Below are positions 21,403 through 34,900 of a stretch of DNA of 64,000 nt, one piece after another; the stretch's first letter is position 1; each line of letters opens with the position of its first letter. The DNA lies in assembly GCA_038496445.1 (NCBI GenBank), contig JALMLS010000598.1, positions 62,001 to 126,000 of the forward strand. Direction: 5' to 3'. Both the position numbers and the translations under genes were made by a program. The notes under the pieces are model-generated. The model made no database searches and was not told the origin of the DNA. It saw nothing but the letters and a program-made list of their open reading frames with translations. Source of the DNA: Trichosphaerium sp. ATCC 40318. Lineage: Eukaryota > Discosea > Flabellinia > Trichosidae.

Positions 21403-23413
21403 TCATGCGCCGTTGTGATCTTTATTTATGAGCTTTGTGTTTTTGGGTTTTTTGGGGTTGGTGTCTTTTTCCTCTTTTTCTGTTTTAACTGTCTTGCTTT
21501 TCAGTGTAAAAGTAGCAAATATTGGGAAATGGTCTGATGATCCTTCTTGTATAACATTTGCATCAGTGCACACAAGACCGTGATAGAACATGTGATCAAA
21601 CTTGCCACCTAATTTTTGTTACAAAACAGCATCAGAGGTAAACAAACACAACGATGTCACCGCGACGCGTCCAATAAAAATGCGCTATTGTGATACTTTA
21701 AGATATACTGAGCTTTAGCGAGGTACATCTCAGGTATCAAATAGATAATTTCGAGCAGAGCCATCAACAAGAAAGTGAAACATAAAGCCTCAGTTTTTGC
21801 ATTTGTGAAAATTGAATAATTGTGGTGCAAAAGGAACGTCTAAACCAGACGTACGTGTCTTAAAACCGAGAGGTAGATCCCAATACCATGTTGTACTATT
21901 AGGATCATGAATGGATAATGCTGAAGCAAAAGAAAGCGTGTCAGTCCAAAACTTAACACTTGCTGCATCCTAATAAAAAACCCAGTAAATTAAAGCCCAC
22001 AAGCCATTCATTAAGCATGAATGTATCAATATAAAAACACCATCATTCTTGTGCAAATTATAGCGTACTTTTTCTTCGTTGAAGTCGCCGCAAACAATTA
22101 TTGGTTTATCAAAATTTAACGACTTAGCATAATGTTGACACTCTTTTAGTCTATCACCTAATAGCCAAAATATAAACAATCACTTTATGATTTGTTAGAA
22201 GTAACTCATCATACATTTTGACGCATAATAAGCATGGGGTAGCGGTAACGCATTCAATGTGAGAGGTGGTCGTAAGTGAAGATTTAACACCTATTTGACA
22301 TTGAATTTAGACAAAAAATTATCAAGTGCGTCCTACCTGTACTACTCCCAGAGGTGTCTTAATTTCGTATAAATGCGCTGGAAACCACCCAACTGGGGAA
22401 GGAATTATAGTTGATTTTAGAATCGGGTAGAGGCTCAAAACCCCAATCTAGAAGAAAATGACTTTTTTTTTGAAAACAACCATTATTTACATACTCCACC
22501 AGCGGGTACACTATGCCCAACATGGTCATGAAAATCGGAGTGAGGATAGACCTTATCAGTGGTCTTCTTGAAAAAAGCTTCCCAGTCTTTTGTGGTTTCT
22601 ACACATTAAATTAAATTTGTCGAAATACTAACTAAAACAATTTGAACAACTTTTCTTTACCTTGCAAGCACACAATATTGGATTTCGTCTTTAGCATGGC
22701 ATTCAAAATTTGGTGTTCCTCAAAACCTGTACTAACAAGTGCATTGTCACACATTCCATAATCTGAACATTGTTGTTAGTCTCATGAAAGGCACGTGGTG
22801 AAAAAAAACATACTTATATTGTACGAGCAAACAACAAGATCAAGTGAAGCGTTGGAATCTACTGGTCTCCTAACGTCTCAAGTAAGTACTAGTCAAACGT
22901 ATACGCATGAATACTGTTTCATTGTATCTATTGTAGATATCCAAGAGGATCTATCAGCTTTTGACATTGCGCATAACATGAAAAGTCCTTGGTTCGTTGT
23001 ATCGATTTGAAACGCGTTCTTTTTCCCTGTGATAGAAACCAACGATACTTCACATACTTCTTTGATAGTTATAAGAGGTATTACGTGAACTACCTTTAGT
23101 GTTGGCTAAGAACACTATCAGTTCGGGATTAACAGGTTTTACGCGTATAAAAACCTGTTTGGGTGCGTTTGAACGTACTTTGCTGTCTTTTAAGAAGTAC
23201 AACTTATTGTTTGCTAATAGAAGCCCGTATTTGCTCCAGGTGTAAACTACACCGCCTACAGTCGCTGTTAATTAATTGTTTAACGGCACTGGCTCTAATT
23301 GTACCTTCCCGTTTTAAAACGTTTGAATTCTTTATAGCACGCAATTTAAGACTTTCTAGAGTATCCTCTGAAGGTGTTTGTTGTTTTTGCGTTGCTGTTT
23401 CCTTTGGTTCCAT
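21403..23413 (-). CDS. PH domain fused to an endonuclease/exonuclease/phosphatase (EEP) domain
   Basis: The start is the ATG at 23413 (MEPKETATQ). A 5' exon splices at GTACAA..CTGTAG to give EGGVVYTWSKYGLLLANNKL. A further 24-bp intron and a normal one follow, and the PH domain closes with the conserved Trp in ADRSSWISTIDTMKQ. The next exons begin an EEP domain: LDLVVCSYNI, then TKSNIVCLQ, LHLRPPL, PIIVCGDFNEEK and finally GKFDHMFYHG and GSSDHFPIFATF with the catalytic Asp-His. The layout resembles CCR4/nocturnin/PDE12-type phosphodiesterases or inositide phosphatases. The PH domain suggests a phosphoinositide-bound enzyme at membranes. The C-terminus is Lys-rich. Substrate (RNA or lipid) is undecided. 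Confidence 0.75.
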
Positions 23414-23754
23414 TATGCTCTTTCAACCACTGTAAGATTGGCTAGGCTTCACGTTACTGAAGTCAGTACGATAAATGAATCGAATGGCTTAAAATAGTGT
23501 TTTATTTTGGGTTCATCACTGAAGTACAACACAACGGTTTTTACTTGAGCTTTGCCTCAATATTTCGGATACCAGCTATAATGATGCTATATCGTGGTTT
23601 GAAGCCACTTATTCGTGGTGAACATGAGAGATTACTGTCAGTAGAGTCCAACTCACATGACTTTTTTGTTCTTCAAGTTGCATGTGCTTCTTGCCTATTT
23701 TTGTTTTTTGCAATATAAATGAAGGTATGAAACATGAGGTATTAACGTTAACGT
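23414..23754. other. Intergenic
   Basis: Gap between two minus-strand genes. An open frame on the plus strand (23497-23718) has no sign of being a gene. Confidence 0.4.
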
Positions 23755-24692
23755 TTATTTGGCACTGGTACAAGTTGCAGGTGTTTTCCAGTAACTGTCA
23801 TCAAGAGGTCCACTTTTGAAACTTGTGAATACGATATCAATTTCAGATATTATTCCACCAATACCAACTAGTGTCGCATTGCCTAAATTAAATGTTACCA
23901 TCCAGAAAACACCATATAATAGGCCGTACTCTTAGATAATTTGTAGTAAAAAGTGGCTGCTGTGCCAGAAGCTGATACATCCCAAGCGTTTGTGTTCCTT
24001 CCATAAAACTCTCTTACACCATCAAGACTAAAGGTAACCACTCAGTGTATGAACGAGAAAAAGCGGTACATATGTTATTCTTACTGCTAGTACCTTGGAG
24101 AAAATGGTTGGAATAGCTGAAGAAATTCGGCGGCATCACATGTCTGTGTAGTGCAAGGTTCACAACTGCCTAAAAAAAAGTGCAATTGTAAGTAAAAGTA
24201 TTAATTTTGTACGCTTATGGATGATAAGCACCTAATCCAGCAGGGCATGTAATAAGATAATTAGAACCATCTGTATCACAAATATTATGTTGTACACTCC
24301 AAGTATTATCAGTTTGATTAAATAAAGTCTTCCAAATGCACCGTTAGAATAATGTCAAAACCAAAAAATCAACATAAAGTTGCTAAAAAAACCGAGTTTG
24401 GCAGGCAAACTATTTTTCAAAAATGGATGTAAGGCTTACCACATCGGCTGCGTATCGCTTGTTTTTTTGGTCTATAACAAGGGTTCCTGTAGATGTAAGA
24501 AAATTATTTGTAAATTGCTGAAAATCCGCTACAAACTGTCCTGGTACCTAAACAACACATCAAAAAAGCTACAGATCACGTGATTGTAGGAATATATCTA
24601 CAGTAACATACCCCAGGAAAGTCTTCAAGAGGTTTCATACCAACAGATACAGCGATAATAATGGATAAAGCGAAGATTGCGATGCGTTGCAT
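23755..24692 (-). CDS. Secreted protein, ependymin-like (tentative)
   Basis: The start is the ATG at 24692 with a clean signal peptide, MQRIAIFALSIIIAVSVG. Several exons follow. One reads FQQFTNNFLTSTGTLVIDQK, the next includes SVQHNICDTDGSNYLITC, and then come a CEPCTTQTC cluster, LDGVREFYGRNTNAWDVS and a C-terminal block ending TPATCTSAK. The order 'TGTL..D..NKR..AD' followed by a Cys-containing strand and a later W/Y-rich segment resembles ependymin-related secreted proteins of protists and animals. The similarity is weak and judged by eye. Secretion is well supported; function is not. Confidence 0.6.
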
Positions 24693-25225
24693 TGTTTGAG
24701 CGGATTGACTTATTTTTGTTTGATTAAAAATCTCACTGTGGAGTGTCTGTGTACTCGCGTGCTCAAGAAAGCACCTTTTTTAAACATTACATTATAGCAA
24801 GCACAACGGTAAGTTCCTCGGCCTGGTATGAGAAAGTTGACGCAAAGTAAAGCGAGAAAGGAATGAGCTGTAGTAAACTTTTTTTTGGAATTGCTTTGCA
24901 TGTGTTGTATATAGCAGCATCTACCTACTTCTAGTCGATCCACACATTCCTTTTGAAGCGTTTATCAATACTACCTTGCACCAAATAAAGCTCCATTCAT
25001 TGCAAAGCTGTTAGTTGAGTAATAGTAAGCATGCAATGTATTGCTGCTAACTTACGCCAAAACTACATCAACCATTGGTAGACAGTAAATATAGTGATTA
25101 AAGAAGTCCTTGGTTCTATTGGATTTTGTTGGATCTCCTTCATTACAATTCTATTCAATCTTTTGGGTGAGGACAAAGATCCAAGAAAGTACAAGATATG
25201 ATTTATTTTTTTTTGTATTGTTGGA
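24693..25225. other. Intergenic
   Basis: Between the secreted-protein start and the helicase stop codon. No supported gene. Confidence 0.4.
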
Positions 25226-28200
25226 TTAATTTCTTCGCCCAAAAAACCCTGTTTCTTTTCTTCTCCTTTGTTTGTTCTTGTTAAGCTTTTCCTTTTGTGT
25301 AACCCGAGCCCATTTCTTTTCACCTCTTTGTTCTCTTTCTTTTGCTTTTTTCTCCATTTCTTCAACATGGCTTACTTTGTGCCAGAACCCCTCTTCCTCC
25401 TAAAATAAAACGTTTTTAAACAAAAGTACTACCAGGCCACACTTATGGCGGTTTTTTTTGTTGTGTTTCAAGGAATAGCCACAAAACTATTGGAAAGAAA
25501 AACAATAAGAATTGTGTACCTTATCTTGATATTTTTTCAAGAATTTCAATAGACTTGCAACATCCTGATCAGCAGGACCACCAACTCTTCTCTCAACATC
25601 AAGCATTTTATGTATAATTTCTCTAAACTCACATACAGTTCTAACATGATTTGTTTCTACTGCAAACACCTCATTTGTACCAGTCCGCACTCTAACAAGA
25701 CCAGTATCCACCGTTTGGCCTCTTTTATTTTTATAAGTCAATTTACCAGCATTATCAAAAGTAGGTCCAAATAGCAGAGGTAATGCAGAGGATACAAAAC
25801 ATGTATCAGCCATCATAATACCTTTATCACCCTAGCAGAAAATCAAATAAGCTTCCTTCTTCATCAATAAAAAAAAAAAAAAAAGCAATTGGATTTTTGA
25901 ACCAGAAAGCCACTACACACGTGGAAACCACATGTCTTTCATTTAAAAAAGGTGCACGAAATCGATCATGTTTTTTGTGCTTATGGAGCCTTGACGTGTA
26001 ACAACCAATTGGGTTAAACTTGGCTAAACTACCAGAAAAGCAATGAGTTTGCTAAATTTTTTTGGGTACCTCTATCATGCCGTAGTATACAAGCCAACCA
26101 GTAGGTGCTGCCAAAAGAGTACTATTAATAGATGAATTTCTCACATGTACATATTGACTTGAACGCATGTGGATAAATTGCAAGTAGTCCCTAGATACAG
26201 CATTAGTAAAAAATAATTTATGGCTATATTTTTTTTGTGTACTGCTGCTTCTCATTTGGTACAACACGTATAATATTTGGATAAAGTCCAGCCGCTACAG
26301 CTGTGTATATAGCATGTTTGTTATCCTTATTCTTATTGGATTCCATTACAGGCAGGTTAAGTTCTTTAAGGCCTTTAAAAAACTGATTTTTGACTCTGTT
26401 TGAGAAAAAAGATTAGCTCTCACACGATTACTGATTGTTTTTCTTGACTCAAAAAAGAGTTTTGTGTTCAGTATTAAAAGAAAAAGCGTACCTGTCCATC
26501 ATCTGCAACGTTTGTCTGTTAAGAAAGTACCTTTCGCAAAACGCACTTACATTATTTGCTAGTTTTGCTTCTTCATATTGTTTGTTGATATTAACAAGTA
26601 TCATAAGATCACTGTTAGATTCTTCAGCGAAATATTTTTTTGTGTCCATTATTTTCTTGGTTTTCCCTTGAATGTTCTCAAAAGGAGACTTGTATCCAAG
26701 ACCGGCAACAATAGCAGCAATTGGTCCAAGACAAGAGAGAGATACACCATAGAGGAGCATTTTACCAAGCTGTGGATGCACTGGTAACTTCATAAGCATC
26801 TCACCAAGCTCTGTTATGTCCTCGTTCTTATCAATAGCTCTAATATCCTTGAAAAGATAGTTAAGAAACAGCAAGAAATTGGAAAACGCTTGTTTTTTGT
26901 TGCTCAAAACATATTAATTGTCTTTCTGCTCGCTTATCAAATGAGCAACACACTGATTACCCATCGCTTACAGCGCAAAGTGGTGTTTTTTTACAAGGAT
27001 AGTAATCAATAGATAAGAGTATTTCATGGTGAGCATATTAGATATTTGACAGTCAAAAATTTAGACTGTACCTTTAAGAATGTAATCGCTTTTTTAATTG
27101 CTATTTTACTTGGAGGCGATACTGCTTCGTTTAAAATATCCGTTATAGATCCACTACCTTTCCCTAAAAGTCCTTTCACCTGAAGACAAAGCTCTTCTAT
27201 TGGCATTCGATTCTAGATACCTTGTTAACCAAAAATAAAAACTTCAAGTAAGAATAACTGTGCTTATACGTTTTTACGATAAGGGTAGTCACCAAATTGA
27301 AAAGTAGAAACAGAAACCGTACCATCTCCGGTAACTTAAATTTAGCTTGTGTTTTCGCATGATACTTAGAGAAAAGATGGTAGCACTAAAGAAGTATTTA
27401 GAAAAACTAGAAAATATACATATCCTTTTCATTTCGTACTTTTCCAGGTTGTACACGACCAGCACGGCCTCTACGCTGCATAGCGTTGGCTTTTGAAACG
27501 GCTACACTCTTTAAAGAAGGAATACCAGTCTTTGGATCCTATAACAATGTGTCAGACATTTAGACAACAAAATACATTCACATACATATCCCGTCTCTTT
27601 AAGAACACCAGTGTCAATAACATACACAACGTCATTGATTGTGATAGATGTCTCTGCAATATTGGTACTCAATACAACCTTGAAAAGGTAAATTTACAAA
27701 TATAAAAGAAGAAAGCAAGTTGTTAGATTTACCTTTCGTTTTCCTTTACTAGGTGGGTCAAAGATTTTATTTTGTTTTGATTTATCAACCATAGAGTGAA
27801 CAAGATGTATATCAAAAATAGAAGTGAAGGACTTCAAGGCATTCTTTACTTCTGATATAGCCCCCCATCCATCAAGGAATACTAATATTGCTCCTAAAAG
27901 AAGAGGTTAATTCAAGTAAAGCCAAAAAAAAAAAAGGAATTTGAGGTTTGGTTGAAGAATATTTACCTTCGCCTTCGTTCTTATGTATGTGGCGTATTAA
28001 GTTTACAATAAGTTCAACTGGTAGTGACATTGAATGCACTGTTTCTATTTGTTCTACAAGAGAGATACTGGCATTTCCATAGTATTTTTCAAAGCCGCTG
28101 TCAATCTCTGAAAAAAATTGTAAGAACGGGGAATAGTGCTACGGTGCTATTACCAAAAGCTGATTGCTCATTCTTATCACCCTTTCCTACTTCTACACCC

Positions 28201-29602
28201 ATTTTTAGGACATCATCCAGGTAATATCCTTTTACAGGGAATGTACGCCCTTCAATATAAAGGATGTTTTTTGTGTTAAAGTAATCTAAACAGTAATGTC
28301 AACAAAGAAAAAAAAAACCCAAGTAACGGTCTAATTGTATAATTATTGACACGTGCCTGCAAATACTTGTGGATCTATTGTTGCACTCATCAATATAACT
28401 TTCAAGTCTGGTCTTGGTCCTTGAATAACCTTACGTAATAGAAGTAGAGATATATCCGTAAAAGAATCACGTTCATGAACTTCATCAATGATAATATGCG
28501 TAATATCTATTAGGAAAAAAAAATCAGCTAGACAGCTTTTTCTTTGTTGTATCGTTTGGTTTACCACTCAGAGTGGCATCTCCTTTCATCATTTGAATTA
28601 GAATACCCTGTGTCATAAAGGTCAAGCGTGTACTTGGACCAGCTGTAGCACAAGAAGTTAGAAGATAAAAGGCAAAATTTTACTTTTTCGAAATTTTACT
28701 TGAAATAAGCCTCTAAACAATCGCTACTGAAAGTAGCCGACAAGTATAAATCAATAAAAACGTAGCACAAGGTTCAAAATGTTGATCTTCTTCAACGTTT
28801 TTTATATGTGAATCAATGTTAAGACGTACTTGAATTATCAAATCTCACTTGATAACCTGTTGACTCAGCTATTTTCTCACCACGCTCACGGGCAACGCGT
28901 TCAGCAATAGAAGTCGCTGAAAGACGTCTTGGCTGGAGAATGTAAGCACAACAAGAAGAATCAAATGATCAGTTCGAAGTCGTTTCTAACCTGAGTACAA
29001 ACAATGTTTGCGTGTTGTCCTTTTTGTAAACAATCATCCAAGATGATCTGTGGAACCTGAGTTGTCTTACCACATCCAGTAGCACCAACCAGAATGAGGA
29101 CTTGGTTATTTACAACGGCGTCAACGACTTTTTGACGATCTTTAAATGCAGGAAGCTCTTTTCGCGCATTAAGTATATTAGCCAACCTGATCAGCTTTGG
29201 TTAGTGTTTAAACACATGATGTACGATTTTTTTTTGTAGAAAGTAATTTGAATGGGAAGTATCTAAAATAGCGTCTACAGCGTTTACTACGCGCAAATAG
29301 TGCGTTACACGGACAATTACGCACCTTGGGTTTCCGCTAGGATTGGGAAGTTTTGGCACGGGCCCAAACACCCTCTTTCTGAAATGGCGGTCTTTTATCT
29401 GCTTTTGGGCAACAAGGTCCTCTTCATCTTCTTCGCCATAAATTTGCCAAAACTGGTCTGTTAGGCCTTCCAGACTTTGTCTGTTAAAGAAAGCAGATAC
29501 ATTCTGTGGCCTGTAACGGTTATTACGCTACAACACTAAACAAATCAACATACTTTGGTAAAGTAGGGACTTTGGCGCTATTTTTTACGCTTGACGAAGG
29601 CC
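25226..29602 (-). CDS. DExH-box RNA helicase (DHX36/DHX9-like), N-terminus incomplete
   Basis: Minus-strand multi-exon gene with the full helicase core. It shows Walker [31 protein letters not shown] in [20 protein letters not shown], the motif V segment [18 protein letters not shown], and QRRGRAGR (motif VI). These are followed by the winged-helix/HA2 region ([20 protein letters not shown]) and an OB-fold-like C-terminal region ([13 protein letters not shown]). The last exon is Lys/Glu-rich and ends GFFGRRN-stop at 25226. Such enzymes unwind RNA or G-quadruplexes using ATP. The most upstream exon I can place is 29554 to about 29602 ([12 protein letters not shown]), joined by a 43-bp GTATGT..TTACAG intron to the exon that ends at 29510. 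The initiator ATG was not found. Confidence 0.88.
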
Positions 29603-30481
29603 TTTAGGTGTTAGTAAATCGTTTTTCTTCAATTGGTTTTCAAACCACTTACGGACTGCGTAACACAATGCGCGTGGTAGTGTATGTCCTTTGGCGCGTA
29701 TTTATGGCTATGACAATGTCAGAAGTGTCTTAAAGAAGTTCATACCTGTAAATGTGCGCTTTCGCGTAGCCCTAAGGAGCATTACGCCCAAATGTCAAGT
29801 TTCTGCAATTGGTGATAGGGAATGCACTTGACTTGCGACACTTCATTTGCACGACAAAAAGGGGCATATCCAGGTTCTATGGAGAGCTTTTGTTGTACTA
29901 TATAATATTATGCTGAGAAGCTTTGCTCAATCAAAATAAACCAAACATTTGACACGCGACAAACATATTCGCGCCTCTGTACGTATGTCGTAGAGATAGC
30001 GTACAACATCGCCCAACATTTCTTTAACTTAGTAAACTCAATAGCTTATTCACAACCTACGCAACTATGCGTAAGTTTTAATAATACGCGAGAAACTGAT
30101 GGTGTACACGTGGGTAAGTATCATACAACCCGTTTCGGACAAATTGATAAACTTTTTTTCAAGTATTATTATAATACTTCCTAGCCTACTCAGTTTGATA
30201 TTAATCACTGCGTGACGCTTTGTAGAGGTAACCAGTTTTTTAGAGTAAACATTTATGCCGAAGAGGAACATCCGAAACGGAGCTCCACAATGTGTTCATG
30301 GAAAATCGCTGTAGTTACCCTATACGAACAACTTTAGAACCATCTATCGATAAGGGCACAATATTCAAAAAGAGGTGCAACAAACTATAAGACGTCACGA
30401 TGCAGTAGGTAGAGTTGTGATTCTCGCAGTTTTGTCTTCCGCTATTTTCAAATATCACGTGGCCTCTATCAATCAAGCATC
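29603..30481. other. Divergent intergenic region
   Basis: Probably holds the missing helicase 5' exon and the promoters of both neighbours. A CACGTG lies at 30456-30461, about 20 bp before the next ATG. No other feature supported. Confidence 0.4.
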
Positions 30482-31258
30482 ATGTCCGTCTTTTCTCAAC
30501 GATCAGCAAGTATTCCAGCTTATACACCTTCTGGAAGTTATTCAACTCTCCCTGTTGATGAAATGCCTGCTTTATCATTACTTACGTGGCTATGGTTCCT
30601 TCCAGATGAAGAATCCAAAGTTGCTTCTAAATGCGAGAGTACGTCAAAGCCTAATTACATAATAACATATACACGCAAAGTTTTTTAGCTTATTGTTTTT
30701 GAAAATAGAAAGCTCAAAACAATCCACACCGCCAATTGTTACAGACGATTTTTTCAACTCCGGTCTTTTCCCGGGACAAGATGATATATTTTTTACCGAA
30801 ATACTTGCACCACAGAGCTACATGTCAGATAAACACCGAGTGGTACGTATTAAAACAATGGCCTAAAATAATGGACACATAATTTACTTTGTACAACACG
30901 TGACATACGTCTTACGTTTTTTTAAGCTCGTTGGCAACGGTTTGAGCGTCGAGAGACAAATAGAACTCCTAAAAAAAGTTGAGGAGTTGGAAGGCCAAGT
31001 ACAGGCGTTAAAACAAGGAAAACCAATAAAAGAAGAAACCACCACTGTACGTACTTTATAAATAAAAAAAAACAGGGTTTCTGTATCGTTTATTCTAACT
31101 ACTTTTGTAGAAGTTTCTCCAAGTAAGCGGACAAAAGAGCCCTTATCCGCTAAGAAAGGTACGTAAATCTATTAATGCCGCTTTAGTATCACGTGTATTA
31201 ATAAATGTTTTAGGCTGGTTCTTCTGGTGGCGAAATAAAACTACGAGGACGACGATAG
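30482..31258 (+). CDS. Small coiled-coil protein, unknown function
   Basis: Five exons in perfect phase: 30482-30638, 30709-30842, 30927-31046, 31111-31158 and 31214-31258, giving 167 residues. All four introns start GTACGT. The N-terminus is Ser/Pro-rich (MSVFSQRSASIPAYTPSG), then comes a conserved-looking hydrophobic block (ALSLLTWLWFLPDEESK). The third exon is a coiled coil (VERQIELLKKVEELEGQVQAL). The end is basic (GGEIKLRGRR). I recognise no family; the layout would fit a nuclear adaptor or a small transcription cofactor, but that is speculation. Confidence 0.7.
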
Positions 31259-31998
31259 ATGGGTATCAGTTGGCGTATGTACAGAAAAGTAGGAACTACG
31301 AAACGCCCCTATTATAAGAATATCCTTCATGTCGTTTACTGAACCAAACAGGCTTTGTAACATAGTAAAAGAAACCAAAATTTGCCTGTAAATCCTGCGT
31401 CTACAAACCAGTTAAAAGTTCGAATGTCCGAAAACGAGTTGTGTTTTAAGAACTAAACCAAGTTTTTACAACTTAACAAGTCATGTAACTTACATGCGCT
31501 AGCACACTCGATAACATGCTACGTTTACATTTTAATAAGTATTTTAAACAAACAAAGAGCAGCTTGACAATTTTGACTGACTGCAGTGTCACGTGCTTTT
31601 TAAAATGAACAAAAAATGTAAACTATAAATTTAGAGATGGTAAATACTGGGCCATAAAACGGTGTCATCAACCTGAAAAGTTCAATAACAAATCAAGTGG
31701 TGTTTAGGATGTCCAAATTTTTGATGCAACAGGTCTTTTGACATTGGTAGAGATCCAAAATAATTAAGCAGAAAACTTTGTAATTTTTAACGGTCCAAAA
31801 TTGCTATGATTGACCTTAATGTCATAAACAACAAGGCCTTTTGAGACTTGTGCAATAAACAGATTTATCTATTTACACAAGCGTTACAACATCTCTTACA
31901 ACCATTCAGGAATTGGAAAGAGCAATATTGTTTTAACGAAAGATGAAGTCTGTTACAAACATGGCGAAAACTTGGAGATTTCTGACAAACCCAGAAAA
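31259..31998. other. Intergenic
   Basis: AT-rich DNA with one CACGTG at 31590-31595. No gene seen. Confidence 0.4.
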
Positions 31999-34900
31999 AT
32001 GCCACCAAAGAAGAAAGGAGGGCGTAAAAAGGCGAACGTAAGGATAGCACCAAGAAAGAAGAAGAAAAAGGTTGAGGAACAGCCAAAAGACGGTGTTTCG
32101 TACGTTCAGCTTCTATCGTTTGTGAAAACGGTCCAAGGCGTGTTAACTCGCGAAAAGAAAGTCGTACACGGAGAGGTACAACAAAAAACCGTTGCTTTTG
32201 CGCCATGCTTAGTATTGGGTTTCAGAGTAGCATACAATTATTTGATGAAGTGACAGAGGTGTTTCAAGGGATTGAACCGAAGCTTGATGCTTGGAAAAAT
32301 CAAATTGAAGCAGAGGTACCCATGGCATATTATATCGTCGATTTAGTGATCAGTGATAATACTCCGACCTAAAAAGCCGATTGGTTTGTTTTCAAAGTGA
32401 TAACCCTCAACGCTCTTTTAGATCGCCAAAATAGATGCCAAGAAACCTTGTATTATAACCGAGGCGCCTTTAGAGATTATGGTCAAGATTTTAGAAAATC
32501 TTCATTTACTTGAGCGAAACGGACTTGAGCTTGTTTCTAGACAGTTCTATGATGCTGTTAGTATTATAAAACGTAAAACACTTGACTTTTACAGGTAAAA
32601 CCTTCAAGAAAAGACAGCCTCTCTTCTTCTTCTAACTTTGCTTAAAGGTGCTGGGATATAACTGATGATATTGTATTATCAATGGTTAGATCAGCCAGTG
32701 ACACTTTAGAGTTCCTGAGGTGCGTGACAGACTCCAACCTAACGTTTTCTTGCACGTGCTTTTTTTTCACCTTAGAGGTTGGTTCGCTTACCTTAAATAG
32801 TTTTCGTGAATGCTGGTGGATATCTCAAGCCACTGTTATAGAGTGTATTAGTATGTGTCCTAAGCTATTACATTTGGATCTTGTAGGATGGGAGTGCTAT
32901 GGTCCACAAACTAAAGCAACTTCTCTTTTTCGAGCAATTAAGAAACTCAAATTATTAACACATCTCGGGTTTGTTTCTTCTACTATTCCACATTTACTCT
33001 TAAATCTTATTTATTGTTGAAATAGTTTACCCATGCGTGTAAAATCCGTGGCTAAGGCTCTAACGAAGTCTTTAAAGATGCCTTCAGTGAAACATATTGA
33101 GCTTTATAATTGCAACGCTATTATTATGAATGAACTGCATACTTGTTTTCCTAAATTGGAGACAATAAAATCTATGTATTCTCTAGGTTTTAATGCTATT
33201 AGCAAAGCAGATAAGTGCAATTCTTTAAAGGTAAGTACAAAAGAACCATAAAAATAGACATTAGATTAATTTATTTTTAGGCATATGTTGTTAAGCATCC
33301 AGTCACTGGAGCCGTACATCGTTTTAATTATAATGTGCGCGGTAGCCAAGAACTACCTCAAAGTGATGATTTGAAAGCATGCAATTTTAGCCTAAGATGG
33401 CTCCCTGTACGGCTGCTTTCATTAAATTGTTGTTTCTAATCTTTTTGTTTAGAAGTTTTTACCTTCATGGCACATGAAGAACTTGACTCGTTTGTCAATG
33501 GGAATGGGATCTCTCGATAGTGGTAGAGCTAGAATAGACTTGAAGATGTTATCTGATAGTTTACCAAACCTCTTAGATCTAACAATTCAATCGGGTACTA
33601 CCTATTGTCGCAAGCATCAGTCGCTCTGGGCTTTTGTCCTTCTTTCTTTGTTTAGTCTTTACTAACGTTCCTGTGTATTAGACGGTCGTGATATTAGACA
33701 TTATAAAGCTGTTTCAGGAGGTTTATCTTGCCCAAAAGGCTCCATAGGTTACTTTCTCTTTTCTTTATTTTACTAACCAGCTATACAAATTAGCTTTGTT
33801 CCCTAAATTAGTTCGTTTGCATTTAACATTGGATGGGCGTGGTATAACAAACGCATCAATGTTCATCAATAGGTACACATTCCTCCTAAGGCATTGGACA
33901 ACTCTTGTTCAACAAAAACCATGATATCACGTGATTGGTTCTAATATGATTACAGCTTACCGGATTCAATACGTCACCTAGAACTTATAATGGTTGCTGA
34001 GGTAAAACCTTCCAATGAAGCAATTGCAGGTAATCATCTTTTCAGTGCATACTTTACTCATTCTTTTATGCAGAAGCTGATTTAATCGAGCTCTTGATTC
34101 GATTGGATTTGAGAACTTTAAAGGTAAGCTTAATTTCGTTTTTGATTTACTCCTATTTTGTTAAGGCCTTGCCTTTTATAAGGTTCTCAGTTACCTGTTA
34201 TTAAACAAATTACTAATAGTTATAGCTTGGTGTACAGCCATCAGTAGTCAATATCCATCCAATAGAAGATTGGAGCAAACTCGCTGATTATACAGCAGTT
34301 GTTACAGATGAACTTATTGATAAATTGTGCTCTTCTAGATCAAATAATATAGCTACTTTGGGATTAAATAATTGTGCACAATTGACAGATTCATCTATGG
34401 ATAAACTAACCCGTAAGGATACTTTCAAAGAAGAGAAACTTTTTTGCCTTGGTGTTTTTTTTTCTCATCTATACTCTTTGTCTTCTCATCTTTAAAATCA
34501 TGGATTAACAGCAACTTCAGCACAAAATAGTTTGTTTAGTCTTTGGATTAACACCTTGCCCTCCATAGTTTGTAGCTTTTGAGGTTTTGTTTGTTATCTA
34601 ACTTGTGGTTTTAGGTAAATTTGCAGAAGGGCTTGAATCGTTGTCTTTAGTGAACATTGCTAAATGTTCTTCTCAAGCAGTTGCTGATTTTGTTGGTGCT
34701 AGTACAAATTTACAAGAACTCACTATATTAAGTCAACTCACTGGTAACTCTATATTTGTTGCTCACTCAATTTCAACAGTATTAGACTACAACAAGTACG
34801 TTCACTTATAAAACCATCACATGTCATGTTTCCTCGTTTTCAATCTATTGGTTTAGCTTGCATTAGTTTAAGGCCCCTTAAAGGAGTCATAGAGCCCTTA

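Noticed and set aside
23497-23718. Open frame on the plus strand between two minus-strand genes
   Set aside because: No splice partners, no recognisable motif, composition like non-coding DNA.
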